Source of the DNA: Lachnospiraceae bacterium
Lineage (GTDB): Bacteria > Bacillota > Clostridia > Lachnospirales > Lachnospiraceae
Direction of reading: 5' to 3'
DNA length: 64,000 nucleotides
NCBI GenBank assembly: GCA_017437785.1
Contig: JAFRXH010000023.1
Span: 61,267-125,266 of the forward strand
Made by a program: the position numbers and the translations under genes. Within the stretch, counting starts at the first letter, position 1. Each line of letters begins with the position of its first letter. The notes under the pieces were generated by a model, which saw only the letters and a list, made by a program, of their open reading frames with translations, made no database searches and was not told the origin of the DNA. This document shows, in pieces, positions 52,340 through 60,351 of the stretch.

Positions 52340-54304
52340 TCAGCCTATACCGGATGAAACATACCTGATCCCGACTAAATCTTTATATTCCGAAGTCTCC
52401 CATATATCAATAACCCGCTTCATAACATCTTCTATGGTCTTGTCCCCCATCTCCGGCAGCAGCAGGACAAAACAGTTTTCTTTATATTGCATGATGATGT
52501 CACTGCTGCGGAACGATCGTTGTAATATCAAGCCAAATTCTTTAATGACCGCCCCCATATCTTCTTCTGCGGCATCCTCTTTAAAATCCAAAGATATTAT
52601 CGCTTTATCCGCACGTTTTCCGTAACGGTGGATATAACGCATGATATACCGGTAAGTGATGATAAAATCTTCCATGCCAAGCAGAAGCGCTCCGCTTCCG
52701 TCTCCGCGTTCTTCCAGTATCTGCGTCAGCCTCAGCAGCTCAGTATCCAGTTCCCTGCCTTCTTCGCTTTCCCCGCTATGCGGTCTGTAAACACAGTAAT
52801 TATGCTTACCCTTGTTTTTTATACGGTACATGCTGCTGTCAGCAAATTCGAACAATTGAACATATTCGTCAGAATGTTCCGGGGCAAATGCCGCTCCCAC
52901 AGAGGCACCTATCGGGATATCAAAATCCGCTCCCATAAGTTCCCTGCATTTTTCATCCAGGCTTTTATTAAGCTTTTCGGTATATATGCCCACGGCATTT
53001 TCAGTAGTTATACTGCCGCAGAACGTCATAAACTCGTCTCCGCCGATCCTGCACAGCACATCACGTTCAGCGCTCAGGCTTCGTAAAATATCCGCAAAAG
53101 CGCATAATACCTTATCTCCCATATCATGCCCGTACAGATCGTTTACCAGCTTAAAATTATCCAGATCGATCACCATCAGAGCCCCCTTATGGGCCTTACA
53201 TAATTCACCGATCTTTTCGCTTCCATTCATTTTATTATAGAAGCCGGTAAGCTTATCCTGCATCACCTCTTCGGTCAGATTCTCTATCTGTTCATTCATG
53301 CTCTTAACTGAATTAAGGGTAGACGACAGCTCCGAAGTAAGGCGTCTTGCAAGGTCCGAACGCCTTTTAGACATTATAAGAATGATACATATAACAGTCA
53401 CCATTGCTATTACGACAACAATGGTACCTGCCAGGAAAAGATTAAGCGATTTAAATGTATCCGTCGCATCTATGACGGATATGCACTTCCAGCTGTCTCC
53501 TATATCAGTGATATAAACGATATAATGACTGCCCTCATATATGCATTCAAAATAATCATTATCCTGCTGTTTGATGGTATTAAAGATCACATCTCCTACA
53601 GAATCCCCGCCGCGGCCATACTCTTTTCCTATTTCGTTCCTGTCGGAATGTGTTATGACCATACCGCTCTGATTAAGTATCATCTGTATATCAGTCGCTT
53701 TGCTGTTGACCGCATCTTCCGTGATATCCTGTATCCTGTCCAGCGACACATCTACGGATATGACACTCACTCCATCACGCAGAGTTTTTCCTATAGCCAG
53801 CATTACAGCACCTGTCTGTGCATCCTGATACGGCTCCAGCATGGTCAGTACGCCCTTTTCCGACATAGGCTTTAAATACCAGGGCCTTTCTGTCGGAACG
53901 AAATCCACGGGCGGTTCCCATCTTGTCCCGCTGAAGAACCTTCCGTTGATATACCCGTAAAGCCCTGTGGCATTCTCCGCAACTACGCTTCTTATGGCCG
54001 CAGTCTCACCTACCAGGTATTCCTGGATCTCCTCATCACTGCAGCCTCTTTCTATCATATCTTCAACAGCCAGAGCCGAGAACCTTACAGAGTCGAAATT
54101 GACATCGAGATATTTTTCGACCTTGTCTGCCAGTTTCAGGGCGCTCTTTTCGCCGTTTAACAAGATCCGGCCACGGCGTTCGGAATAGACCATCCTGTAA
54201 TATACAAATACTATGCTTACAAAAAAGATTATCACCAGTATGCTGAGTATCAAAAAACGAAGTCCGTCTGATGAGGTCTTGTTATTTTTTGACTCTGAAC
54301 CCAT
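52340..54304 (-). CDS. Cache-GGDEF diguanylate cyclase with a second, degenerate GGDEF-like domain
   Basis: About 654 residues. One helix near residue 25, an extracytoplasmic dCache sensor (about 45-285, with FFSGTRWEPP and PWYLKPMSEKGVLTMLEPYQD), a second helix (about 290-312), a short coiled coil, and a GGDEF domain (QDKLTGFYNKMNG, then CRIGGDEFMTFCG, intact). The last 140 residues look like another GGDEF fold whose signature is replaced by MQYKENCFVLLLPEM, so it is probably catalytically dead and regulatory. GGGGGAG precedes ATG 54304. It should respond to an external small ligand by making cyclic di-GMP. Confidence 0.9.
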   Translation of the reverse strand: MGSESKNNKTSSDGLRFLILSILVIIFFVSIVFVYYRMVYSERRGRILLNGEKSALKLADKVEKYLDVNFDSVRFSALAVEDMIERGCSDEEIQEYLVGETAAIRSVVAENATGLYGYINGRFFSGTRWEPPVDFVPTERPWYLKPMSEKGVLTMLEPYQDAQTGAVMLAIGKTLRDGVSVISVDVSLDRIQDITEDAVNSKATDIQMILNQSGMVITHSDRNEIGKEYGRGGDSVGDVIFNTIKQQDNDYFECIYEGSHYIVYITDIGDSWKCISVIDATDTFKSLNLFLAGTIVVVIAMVTVICIILIMSKRRSDLARRLTSELSSTLNSVKSMNEQIENLTEEVMQDKLTGFYNKMNGSEKIGELCKAHKGALMVIDLDNFKLVNDLYGHDMGDKVLCAFADILRSLSAERDVLCRIGGDEFMTFCGSITTENAVGIYTEKLNKSLDEKCRELMGADFDIPIGASVGAAFAPEHSDEYVQLFEFADSSMYRIKNKGKHNYCVYRPHSGESEEGRELDTELLRLTQILEERGDGSGALLLGMEDFIITYRYIMRYIHRYGKRADKAIISLDFKEDAAEEDMGAVIKEFGLILQRSFRSSDIIMQYKENCFVLLLPEMGDKTIEDVMKRVIDIWETSEYKDLVGIRYVSSGIG

Positions 54305-54359
54305 TAAATCTCCCCCGGTTTGATCAGATCTCACGAACTGTAAAACATGTTTTCAGATT

Positions 54360-54536
54360 TCAGTCTTCCTGCATAAAATACTGTAACAGTTCATATTTCA
54401 GTCTTGAACCCTCAGTGATCTCCGGAGGCAGCAGCGCTCTTGCCACCAGCTTAAGATCATCCGATTCTATGTCAGTCCTGCGCAGATTGGCATAGTCCCC
54501 TTCTATACTCTCAACAATATAATAAAATGTTTCCAT
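54360..54536 (-). CDS. DUF3006-like small protein of 58 residues
   Basis: A short open frame with an excellent ribosome site (GGGGAG nine bases before the ATG). The product starts METFYYIVESIEGDYANLR and ends with LLPPEITEGSRLKYELLQYF before a few acidic residues. The pattern EGDYA, then LLPxxxxEGSxLxY, matches what I know of DUF3006, a tiny beta-barrel-like domain of unknown function often next to MBL hydrolases. It lies 55 bases upstream of the Cache-GGDEF gene, also on the minus strand, so the two may be co-transcribed. Function unknown. Confidence 0.75.
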   Translation of the reverse strand: METFYYIVESIEGDYANLRRTDIESDDLKLVARALLPPEITEGSRLKYELLQYFMQED

Positions 54537-54632
54537 AGATCAAATCTCCCCTTTTCACCGAAGCCGTCACCGGCAGCAGCGTCTCTTATATCATTCCCAG
54601 TATTATATTATAACATGAGTTGATATATATGA

Positions 54633-54663
54633 CAAAAGAAAAACCACGGGGTGATCCCCGTGG
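54633..54663 (-). terminator. Rho-independent terminator after the methyltransferase gene
   Basis: Perfect 8-bp stem CCACGGGG/CCCCGTGG (54644-54651 with 54656-54663), tetraloop, then TTTTTCTTTT on the minus strand, ten bases after the stop. Confidence 0.92.
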
Positions 54664-54672
54664 CTGATAAAA

Positions 54673-55884
54673 CTATACATCACCGTTAAGCAGCTTAAAC
54701 AAAGTCGGAGAAAAGGAAAATTCCTTCATTAACGCCTCAGCTTCAGACCTTGCTCTCTTTTTGACAGATTCGGGCGTTATGGGTCTTCGCACGGCTCTGA
54801 TCAGGATATTTTTGGGCGTGTGGTCAAAGTCGATGAATTCCAGCAGCTGGGGCTTGTATCCGCAGCATTCCAGCAGGTTTGCCCTCAGCGCATCGGTAGC
54901 CAGAGCAGAAAAACGCTCTTTGATAATGCCGTATCTCGAAAGTATCCCCAGAGACTCTGTCTTTAGCTGTTTATTAAGTTCGTGCTGGCAGCATGGCACG
55001 GAAAAGATCATCTTTGCATTCCATTTTATCGCATTATATAAGGCATAGTCGGTAGCCGTATCACATGCGTGCAGAGTTATCACCATATCAACCCCAAACG
55101 GAGCTTTATATCCGTTTATATCACCCATCTCGAACTTAAGACCATCATAATGATATTTCCCGGCTGCCTCATTGCATTTTTCTATAACATCCTTCTTCAG
55201 ATCAAGACCTATAATATTGGCTTTTATCCCCTTTATCTTCGTCAGATAATAGTAGACCAGAAAGGTCAGGTATGATTTTCCGCAGCCAAAGTCTATTACA
55301 TTAAGTTCCGTTTCACTGTAATCGTTAAGCTCATCGTTTATTATCTCGATAAACCTGTTGATCTGCTTATACTTATCGTACATGGAGTTGACCACTTTAC
55401 CTTCTTTTGTAAAGATCCCCATGTCGATCAGCGGTTCAATATCCGTTCCTTCGCTGAGTATGTATTGTTTTTTCCTGTTGTGCCCCGTATCATGACCTGC
55501 ATTTGCCGCGGCGGAATTAATCCTATCCGGTCCCTTTGTAACAGCATCCGCGGTCTCAGAGGCATTTCCGGTATTTTTCTTTACTTTATAACTGCACTTT
55601 CCTTTTTTCGAGATAAGGATTATATGCTCCCCGCCCCGGGAAAAGCCGTTGATCTGCCTGAATTTGCCATCGGTCAGCAGACTCAGATCAAAAGCCGCTT
55701 CTTTATGGTCTATATTCTCGTGAAAAACCTGTTTTTCCGTATATTTGGACACGTGAAAGTAGCCGGCTTTCTTTTCGGCAGTTATTTTCTTATACTCCGA
55801 CTGCTTAGAGGCCGGATTGCTGATGATGATCTTTTCCACATCCGCATCGATCATCATTTCAATATATTTTTCCGCTTCGCTCAT
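54673..55884 (-). CDS. SAM-dependent methyltransferase, Methyltransf_32-like
   Basis: 403 residues. Residues 1-130 form an N-terminal domain without recognised motifs (a polar linker lies at about 105-140). The C-terminal class I methyltransferase fold has VIDFGCGKSYLTFLV (SAM-binding motif I), IIGLDLKKDVI, then LHACDTATDYALY and SVPCCQHELNKQ. The last two blocks are, from memory, typical of the family that includes eukaryotic TRMT13- and GSTCD-like proteins, which suggests an RNA substrate, but this is inference. It begins 16 bases after the AlkZ-like gene and ends at a strong terminator, so those two genes form an operon. Confidence 0.82.
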   Translation of the reverse strand: MSEAEKYIEMMIDADVEKIIISNPASKQSEYKKITAEKKAGYFHVSKYTEKQVFHENIDHKEAAFDLSLLTDGKFRQINGFSRGGEHIILISKKGKCSYKVKKNTGNASETADAVTKGPDRINSAAANAGHDTGHNRKKQYILSEGTDIEPLIDMGIFTKEGKVVNSMYDKYKQINRFIEIINDELNDYSETELNVIDFGCGKSYLTFLVYYYLTKIKGIKANIIGLDLKKDVIEKCNEAAGKYHYDGLKFEMGDINGYKAPFGVDMVITLHACDTATDYALYNAIKWNAKMIFSVPCCQHELNKQLKTESLGILSRYGIIKERFSALATDALRANLLECCGYKPQLLEFIDFDHTPKNILIRAVRRPITPESVKKRARSEAEALMKEFSFSPTLFKLLNGDV

Positions 55885-55900
55885 GTTTTTCTCCGTGCTT

Positions 55901-56662
55901 CTATGGCTTTTTGCCGATCAGCTTTATTATCTCATTATCGTCTGCTTCTTCATATAGTTCCTTTACATGATCAAACAGCCTCTGCCAGGATCGCGCAGGC
56001 TTTTCATCATATGCAGAGCAGACCTTTGTGTATCCCCAGAGCTTCTCGGGTGGGAACATTATCGACACTGCCATGCCATATTCATCGCCCTTCTTATTCA
56101 CACGCCTGCGGAAATCTGCTGTCATCAGATACATCTGCATCTGCAAAGCGGTTATGATCCCCGGATAATTCTTATCCCCTTCTTTTCCAAAACCTGCTCT
56201 CTTTTTCAGATCAGTGGAAAGTATCTCTTCTTCACTGTATAATGTATCGCCGTCTTCATCCGTACGTAAATAAAAATCCATTATCTTCTTTTCACGCCGG
56301 TTGGCAAGACCGTCTTCCCAGCGCGCGTCAAAATCATATCCGTCCCTCCGGTAATTCACAAAATACGGAAGCCATTTAAGCGATATATAGCCGGCCTTCT
56401 TATCAAAGAACTTGCCATAGGCTATCTTATGTTTCCGTGATATCTGCTCCCTCCATATCCATGGATCACGCAGCGCATTGTCTGACCACCAGTACTTTGG
56501 ATCAGTCCATTCCTCAACAGAAAAGCCTTCCACCCCGTTTGCAAACAAGGGCAGAAAGCCTACTCTCTCAATATATTCTTCCAGTTCTTCTATCGTATGG
56601 ATACATTCGGGATGCCGGGAACTGACACCCTTCATCACCCATTCGCCGTTTTCCACTGACAT
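55901..56662 (-). CDS. AlkZ-like (HTH_42-type) protein
   Basis: 253 residues, soluble. The block GFSVEEWTDPKYWWSDNALR (in part), PWIWREQISRKHKIAYGKFFDKKAGYIS (in part: AYGKFFDKKAGYISLKWLPY) and FVNYRRDGYDFDARWEDG match my memory of the AlkZ-related group, short relatives of winged-helix DNA glycosylases that unhook interstrand crosslinks. The catalytic QxQ-type motif of full AlkZ is not clearly seen, though LQMQMYL occurs near residue 170. GAGGTGG precedes the ATG. It is paired with the methyltransferase gene 16 bases downstream. Confidence 0.55.
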   Translation of the reverse strand: MSVENGEWVMKGVSSRHPECIHTIEELEEYIERVGFLPLFANGVEGFSVEEWTDPKYWWSDNALRDPWIWREQISRKHKIAYGKFFDKKAGYISLKWLPYFVNYRRDGYDFDARWEDGLANRREKKIMDFYLRTDEDGDTLYSEEEILSTDLKKRAGFGKEGDKNYPGIITALQMQMYLMTADFRRRVNKKGDEYGMAVSIMFPPEKLWGYTKVCSAYDEKPARSWQRLFDHVKELYEEADDNEIIKLIGKKP

Positions 56663-56675
56663 AATCCACCTCTTT

Positions 56676-56688
56676 GGGGTCTGACTCC
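56676..56688 (-). repeat. GGGGTCTGA-type short repeat, degenerate copy
   Basis: GGGGTCTGACTCC, just upstream of the AlkZ-like gene's ribosome site. It is a degenerate copy of the core of the palindrome at 56769-56796. Short GGGGTC(A/T)GACCCC elements are widespread in bacterial intergenic DNA (from memory). Confidence 0.5.
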
Positions 56689-56768
56689 ATTTTAAAGAAA
56701 GCCTTAATATTCCTCACCTTCCGGCTTATTCGGTTTGCCATTATACAACAATCGCCCCCATAATGCAA

Positions 56769-56796
56769 AACCCATGGGGGTCTGACCCCATGGGTT
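56769..56796 (-). terminator. Palindromic GGGGTCTGACCCC element, likely terminator of the 482-residue gene
   Basis: Perfect 11-bp arms AACCCATGGGG/CCCCATGGGTT with a six-base loop, 11 bases after the stop at 56807. On the minus strand only a short T-run (GGGTTTTGC) follows, so termination may be partial and the AlkZ-like gene downstream could receive read-through. Confidence 0.65.
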
Positions 56797-56806
56797 AGTC
56801 GGAAGC

Positions 56807-58255
56807 TCAATATCCGAAAAAGCTTTTCAGTTCTTCATCCTTAAGCAGATCTTTTTTAGTCAATCCAAACGATTCACCCGGAACGATCTTAAGATAACGG
56901 TCAAGGAACTCATCGTAAGAAGCAGCTTCAAAACAGTCCGGCGTTATAAAAAACTCCCTGCTCCCGCCTGCAACGCGGTCTCCTGCCGTTACATTTACCT
57001 TATAGTCACCTGTCCTCATCCTGGAAACAGCATATCTTTCCAGATTCCATCCATGGATCTCAACATGGCCGAAGGGTACTTCATATACAGCTGCAACCTT
57101 ATTGGCCTGAAGCGCTATCTGCCTGTAATCATTCTCCACTTTTTCTATAAACTCCTCTGCAGAACCGCATTCACATTCCGAAAAGCTGCCATTCCCGTAT
57201 ATACTTACAAATTCCCAGTCTCCGTCAAGCTGCATGATCGAATAATAACAATATTGATCTTTCTTTATCATGTCTTTATCAAGCCAGTGATACTGCTTTT
57301 TGACATTTTCATATGCCTTTTCCAGATATGGCTTTATTTCCCTGCCATACTTAAACTTTTTCTCCGGATCGGAATTCGCTACCTTGTCTTCCGCGTACTT
57401 ATAAAGAAAATCTATGAATTCTTCGGCGGTACTTCCGTCTTTCCATTCATGGACGATCTTTCTGCCGTCATAGATCACTTCCACCTGTCCGAAAACATAT
57501 TTCCCGCATTTAGGCGTGATCTCCCATACTGTCTTCTTCTTCATCTGTGTCAGTGTAGCCCAGGGATAGTCTTTCTTAAGCTTTTCGAGGGCTTTTTCGT
57601 AGTATACGCTGATATCGGTCCCGTACTTAAACAGAGTGCTATCAGTTGTGGGATTTTTGTTTAGTTCCTCCTCTTTCAGCCTCTCATTTTCATTTTCTTC
57701 CTCCGCCAGGAAGAACTCGTCATCCCCCAGAGCCGTCCATGCCCACACTTTCTCCTTGCTGATGTTGAATCCGCCGGATGAATGTTCAAACTGCCCGTCA
57801 TTATCATCTATGCGCCATCGTTCCCATCTCCCACCGGACAGGCTGCCATCCATCAGTATCAGAAGACAGTATTGTTCGCTTTTGGGAAATTCTCCATCCC
57901 GCCAGGACTTAAAATCCTTTACCTCCACAGAATAACCCTTATCTTTGTCCGCTTTTAGATTTATGATCTCGGTATCATCTTCTTCCATGCACTTTGACAG
58001 ATCGTAGCAATTAAGGCGGTGCCATCTTGCCACATCATCGCTTAGGACTTTATCCGCCAAGCCCCGTAAAAAATATCCGGAAATCTTTTCCCCCTGTTTT
58101 TCATTGTCAGAATGCCAGGCTCCCGCAGTCAGGCGGCCGTCTTTCAGTTCAAGGAGACAGAATTCTCCATACTGCGGCAGGTCCTCAAATACGAGATCCC
58201 GGAAGTCTTTAAAAACAAGTATAAGTCCTTTTATATCGCATTTATATTTTTCCAT
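56807..58255 (-). CDS. Repeat protein of unknown function, 482 residues
   Basis: No named domain recognised. Two internal duplications are visible. Near the N-terminus, FKDFRDLVFEDLPQYGEFCLLELKDG (quoted in part: LPQYGEFCLLELKDGRLTAG) recurs about 105 residues later as FPKSEQYCLLILMDGSLSGG, each followed by a Trp-rich strand (AWHSDN, RWERWR). In the middle, FKYGTDISVYYEKALEKLKK recurs as FKYGREIKPYLEKAYENVKK about 95 residues on. The protein is acidic, soluble, with no signal peptide. GGAG precedes the ATG. It lies 70 bases downstream of the VWA gene, so co-transcription is plausible. Confidence 0.75.
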   Translation of the reverse strand: MEKYKCDIKGLILVFKDFRDLVFEDLPQYGEFCLLELKDGRLTAGAWHSDNEKQGEKISGYFLRGLADKVLSDDVARWHRLNCYDLSKCMEEDDTEIINLKADKDKGYSVEVKDFKSWRDGEFPKSEQYCLLILMDGSLSGGRWERWRIDDNDGQFEHSSGGFNISKEKVWAWTALGDDEFFLAEEENENERLKEEELNKNPTTDSTLFKYGTDISVYYEKALEKLKKDYPWATLTQMKKKTVWEITPKCGKYVFGQVEVIYDGRKIVHEWKDGSTAEEFIDFLYKYAEDKVANSDPEKKFKYGREIKPYLEKAYENVKKQYHWLDKDMIKKDQYCYYSIMQLDGDWEFVSIYGNGSFSECECGSAEEFIEKVENDYRQIALQANKVAAVYEVPFGHVEIHGWNLERYAVSRMRTGDYKVNVTAGDRVAGGSREFFITPDCFEAASYDEFLDRYLKIVPGESFGLTKKDLLKDEELKSFFGY

Positions 58256-58325
58256 GCATATATTCTCCGTTCCTTAAAAAATACGAAACCTGTAGATCAT
58301 GTTCCCGACCGGGATCGGCAAAGTT

Positions 58326-59000
58326 TCAGGCCATATGCCGTCTCTTATAATCTGCCTGGATGGGCGCAAGCAGCTCATCATTGTCGAAAACTTCTTCCAT
58401 ATCCTCCGCACTGCTGCAGGCCCTTGCACAGCTGACCATCTTAGACATTACGCTGAAGTTAAGCGCTGTACCTGCACTGTCACATTCATACCGTACAGCC
58501 CTGTTTGCAGAAACGCCGAACCTTCCTGCCACCTCGACCGCATCTATGTTGGCTCCGAGAAATACGAACTCCCAGTGCTGCTTCTTTTTCTTTTTCTCCA
58601 CCATCTTTTTCACTTTATCGTACGAATACTTTTTGCTGGCATTCTCCATGCCGTCGGTTGTGATGATGAATAACGTCTTTTCCGGTCTTTCTTCCTCCGG
58701 TGTTTCTTTCTGAATACGGCTGATATGATGGATCGCGCCGCCTACCGCATCCAGAAGAGCCGTACATCCCCTGACATAATATTCCTTATCGGTGATCTTC
58801 TCTACTTTATCAAGTTCCTTTCTGTCATGAAGAATCTCTGTCCGGTCGTCGAAGAGGACAGTAGAGATCAGTGCATCTCCCTCTTCCTTCTTCTGCTTAT
58901 CCAGCATGGAATTGTATCCCCCGATAGTGTCAGCTTCAAGTCCCGACATTGAACCGCTGCGGTCCAGTATAAAAACTATCTCTGTTAAACCTTTTTTCAT
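58326..59000 (-). CDS. VWA-domain protein (TerY-like)
   Basis: 224 residues, essentially one von Willebrand factor A domain. The metal-ion-dependent adhesion site is complete by eye: DRSGSMSG near residue 12, a Thr in the loop CTALLDAVG, and TTDGMEN. A Lys-rich stretch (KKMVEKKKKKQHWE) precedes the last strand, and the end is helical. There is no signal peptide, so it acts in the cytoplasm. Such stand-alone VWA proteins occur with tellurite-resistance and ADP-ribose/ubiquitin-like stress modules. Here it is between the macro-domain gene and the 482-residue repeat gene on one strand. Confidence 0.9.
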   Translation of the reverse strand: MKKGLTEIVFILDRSGSMSGLEADTIGGYNSMLDKQKKEEGDALISTVLFDDRTEILHDRKELDKVEKITDKEYYVRGCTALLDAVGGAIHHISRIQKETPEEERPEKTLFIITTDGMENASKKYSYDKVKKMVEKKKKKQHWEFVFLGANIDAVEVAGRFGVSANRAVRYECDSAGTALNFSVMSKMVSCARACSSAEDMEEVFDNDELLAPIQADYKRRHMA

Positions 59001-59148
59001 GATACCTACCTCTCTTTCTCTTTGAGCCGCTCACCGGCTGTTTTTTTGTTCTGAGGTAAGTATATTAGATTAAATTATTCAAGTGGTCGCTTAAAAAGCG
59101 ACATTATATGCCCTGCTGCAAGAGGTATAGATCCCCGGCAGATCCCGC

Positions 59149-60294
59149 TCACTCTCCCAAAAGCGGCTGCTCATGCTCAAATAATGCCAGGTTTATGGTG
59201 TAAGTATCATATACCTCTTGTCTTATAAAATACTCAATGATCAGGTCAAAGCGGCTGCTGGGAGAAAGCGCATAACCCGCACGCCCCAGCAGATCCTTAG
59301 TCTCATCAAGACTCAATTTCAAAGCCAGAGCAAACGCCACCGCTGTGATCTTCTTGGGCTGATACTGCGTATTGCTCCTGATCTTTGAAAAAAGCTTCCT
59401 GTCCACATTTGCACGCTTATAAACTTCCGTATCCGTGAAGCCTTTCTCATCTATCAATCTGAAAAGACTCTCCTGCCATGTTTCGCTCACATTAGCCATA
59501 AGCTCATCCAGCGATCGTGGCGTCCTCCCGGCCTCAGCCGCCGCCATGGGTGATGCCATGACCGGTTCTTCCGCATATTCTTCATCATCGCAATATGCTT
59601 CAGCAGGAGCATTAGCCATCGTGGCTGCATCGGGCATAGATTCTTTCCGTCTTGAATGATAAAGCGTATCTGCAAACAGTCTTCTGCCCCTTCTTCTTTC
59701 TTTTGCAGGCTCATCATTTGTAAAAGATCCCGCTAACGGACTATATTCGGAATCCATCTTTTCCGAAACATAGTTTTCATCAATGTAGGCATCTACACCT
59801 GCAAATATCTTCCCGGACAGCACGAAAGAATCATCATCAAAGACAACCAGTATTATCTCCAAGTCATTTTCAGTCAGAAACTCACTGAATACCGATACTG
59901 CGATCTGAAGTGCATCAGCCTTCGGAAAACCATAAACTCCGGTAGCGATCAGCGGGAATGCTATGCTTTTGCACTTAAGCTCTGCAGCCAGCCTTAAGCT
60001 GTTTATGTAACAGCTGCGTACAGCCTCCTTTTCCCCATGCTCACCATCGATCCACACCGGACCGACGGTATGGATGATATACTCTGCATTCAATGCAAAG
60101 GCAGGCGTTGCCGCTGCCTGCCCTGTTTTAATGTTTCCTATCTTTTTTCTTTCTTTAAGAAGCGCCTCCGCTCCCGCCGCCTTGTATATGGCATAGTCCG
60201 TCCCACTCGCATATACCGGCTCAGGATTTGCCGTATTCACTATGGCATCCGCAGATACCTTGGTTATATCATTTCTGATTATCTTAAACGCCAT
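59149..60294 (-). CDS. Macro domain protein with C-terminal helical (HTH-like) domain
   Basis: 381 residues. Residues 1-175 are a macro domain (IIRNDITKVSADAIVNTANP, GIGT-like GNIKTGQAAATPAF, YIIHTVGPVW, IAFPLIATGVYGFPKADAL) that binds or hydrolyses ADP-ribose derivatives. A disordered linker (about 180-265) follows. The last 110 residues (SLFRLIDEKGFTDTEVYKRA, DRKLFSKIRSN, PKKITAVAFALALKLSLDET) resemble an XRE-like helix-turn-helix, so it may bind DNA or act as an adaptor. The fusion, together with the VWA gene next to it, hints at an ADP-ribosylation-related stress function (inference). GGGGGAA precedes the ATG. Confidence 0.9.
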   Translation of the reverse strand: MAFKIIRNDITKVSADAIVNTANPEPVYASGTDYAIYKAAGAEALLKERKKIGNIKTGQAAATPAFALNAEYIIHTVGPVWIDGEHGEKEAVRSCYINSLRLAAELKCKSIAFPLIATGVYGFPKADALQIAVSVFSEFLTENDLEIILVVFDDDSFVLSGKIFAGVDAYIDENYVSEKMDSEYSPLAGSFTNDEPAKERRRGRRLFADTLYHSRRKESMPDAATMANAPAEAYCDDEEYAEEPVMASPMAAAEAGRTPRSLDELMANVSETWQESLFRLIDEKGFTDTEVYKRANVDRKLFSKIRSNTQYQPKKITAVAFALALKLSLDETKDLLGRAGYALSPSSRFDLIIEYFIRQEVYDTYTINLALFEHEQPLLGE

Positions 60295-60351
60295 AACAGT
60301 TCCCCCGGTCTTCTTTATTTAGTATTCTACCACAGCCATGACAATTTGTCT

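Noticed and set aside
59025-59046. Plus-strand terminator (AGCCG/CGGCT then seven T) upstream of the VWA gene
   Set aside because: The stem is only five base pairs and no plus-strand gene precedes it; it may be chance.
59086-59102. GTCGCTT/AAGCGAC hairpin as terminator of the macro gene
   Set aside because: A perfect 7-bp stem, but no T-run follows on the minus strand; it could equally be a binding site, so it was not annotated.
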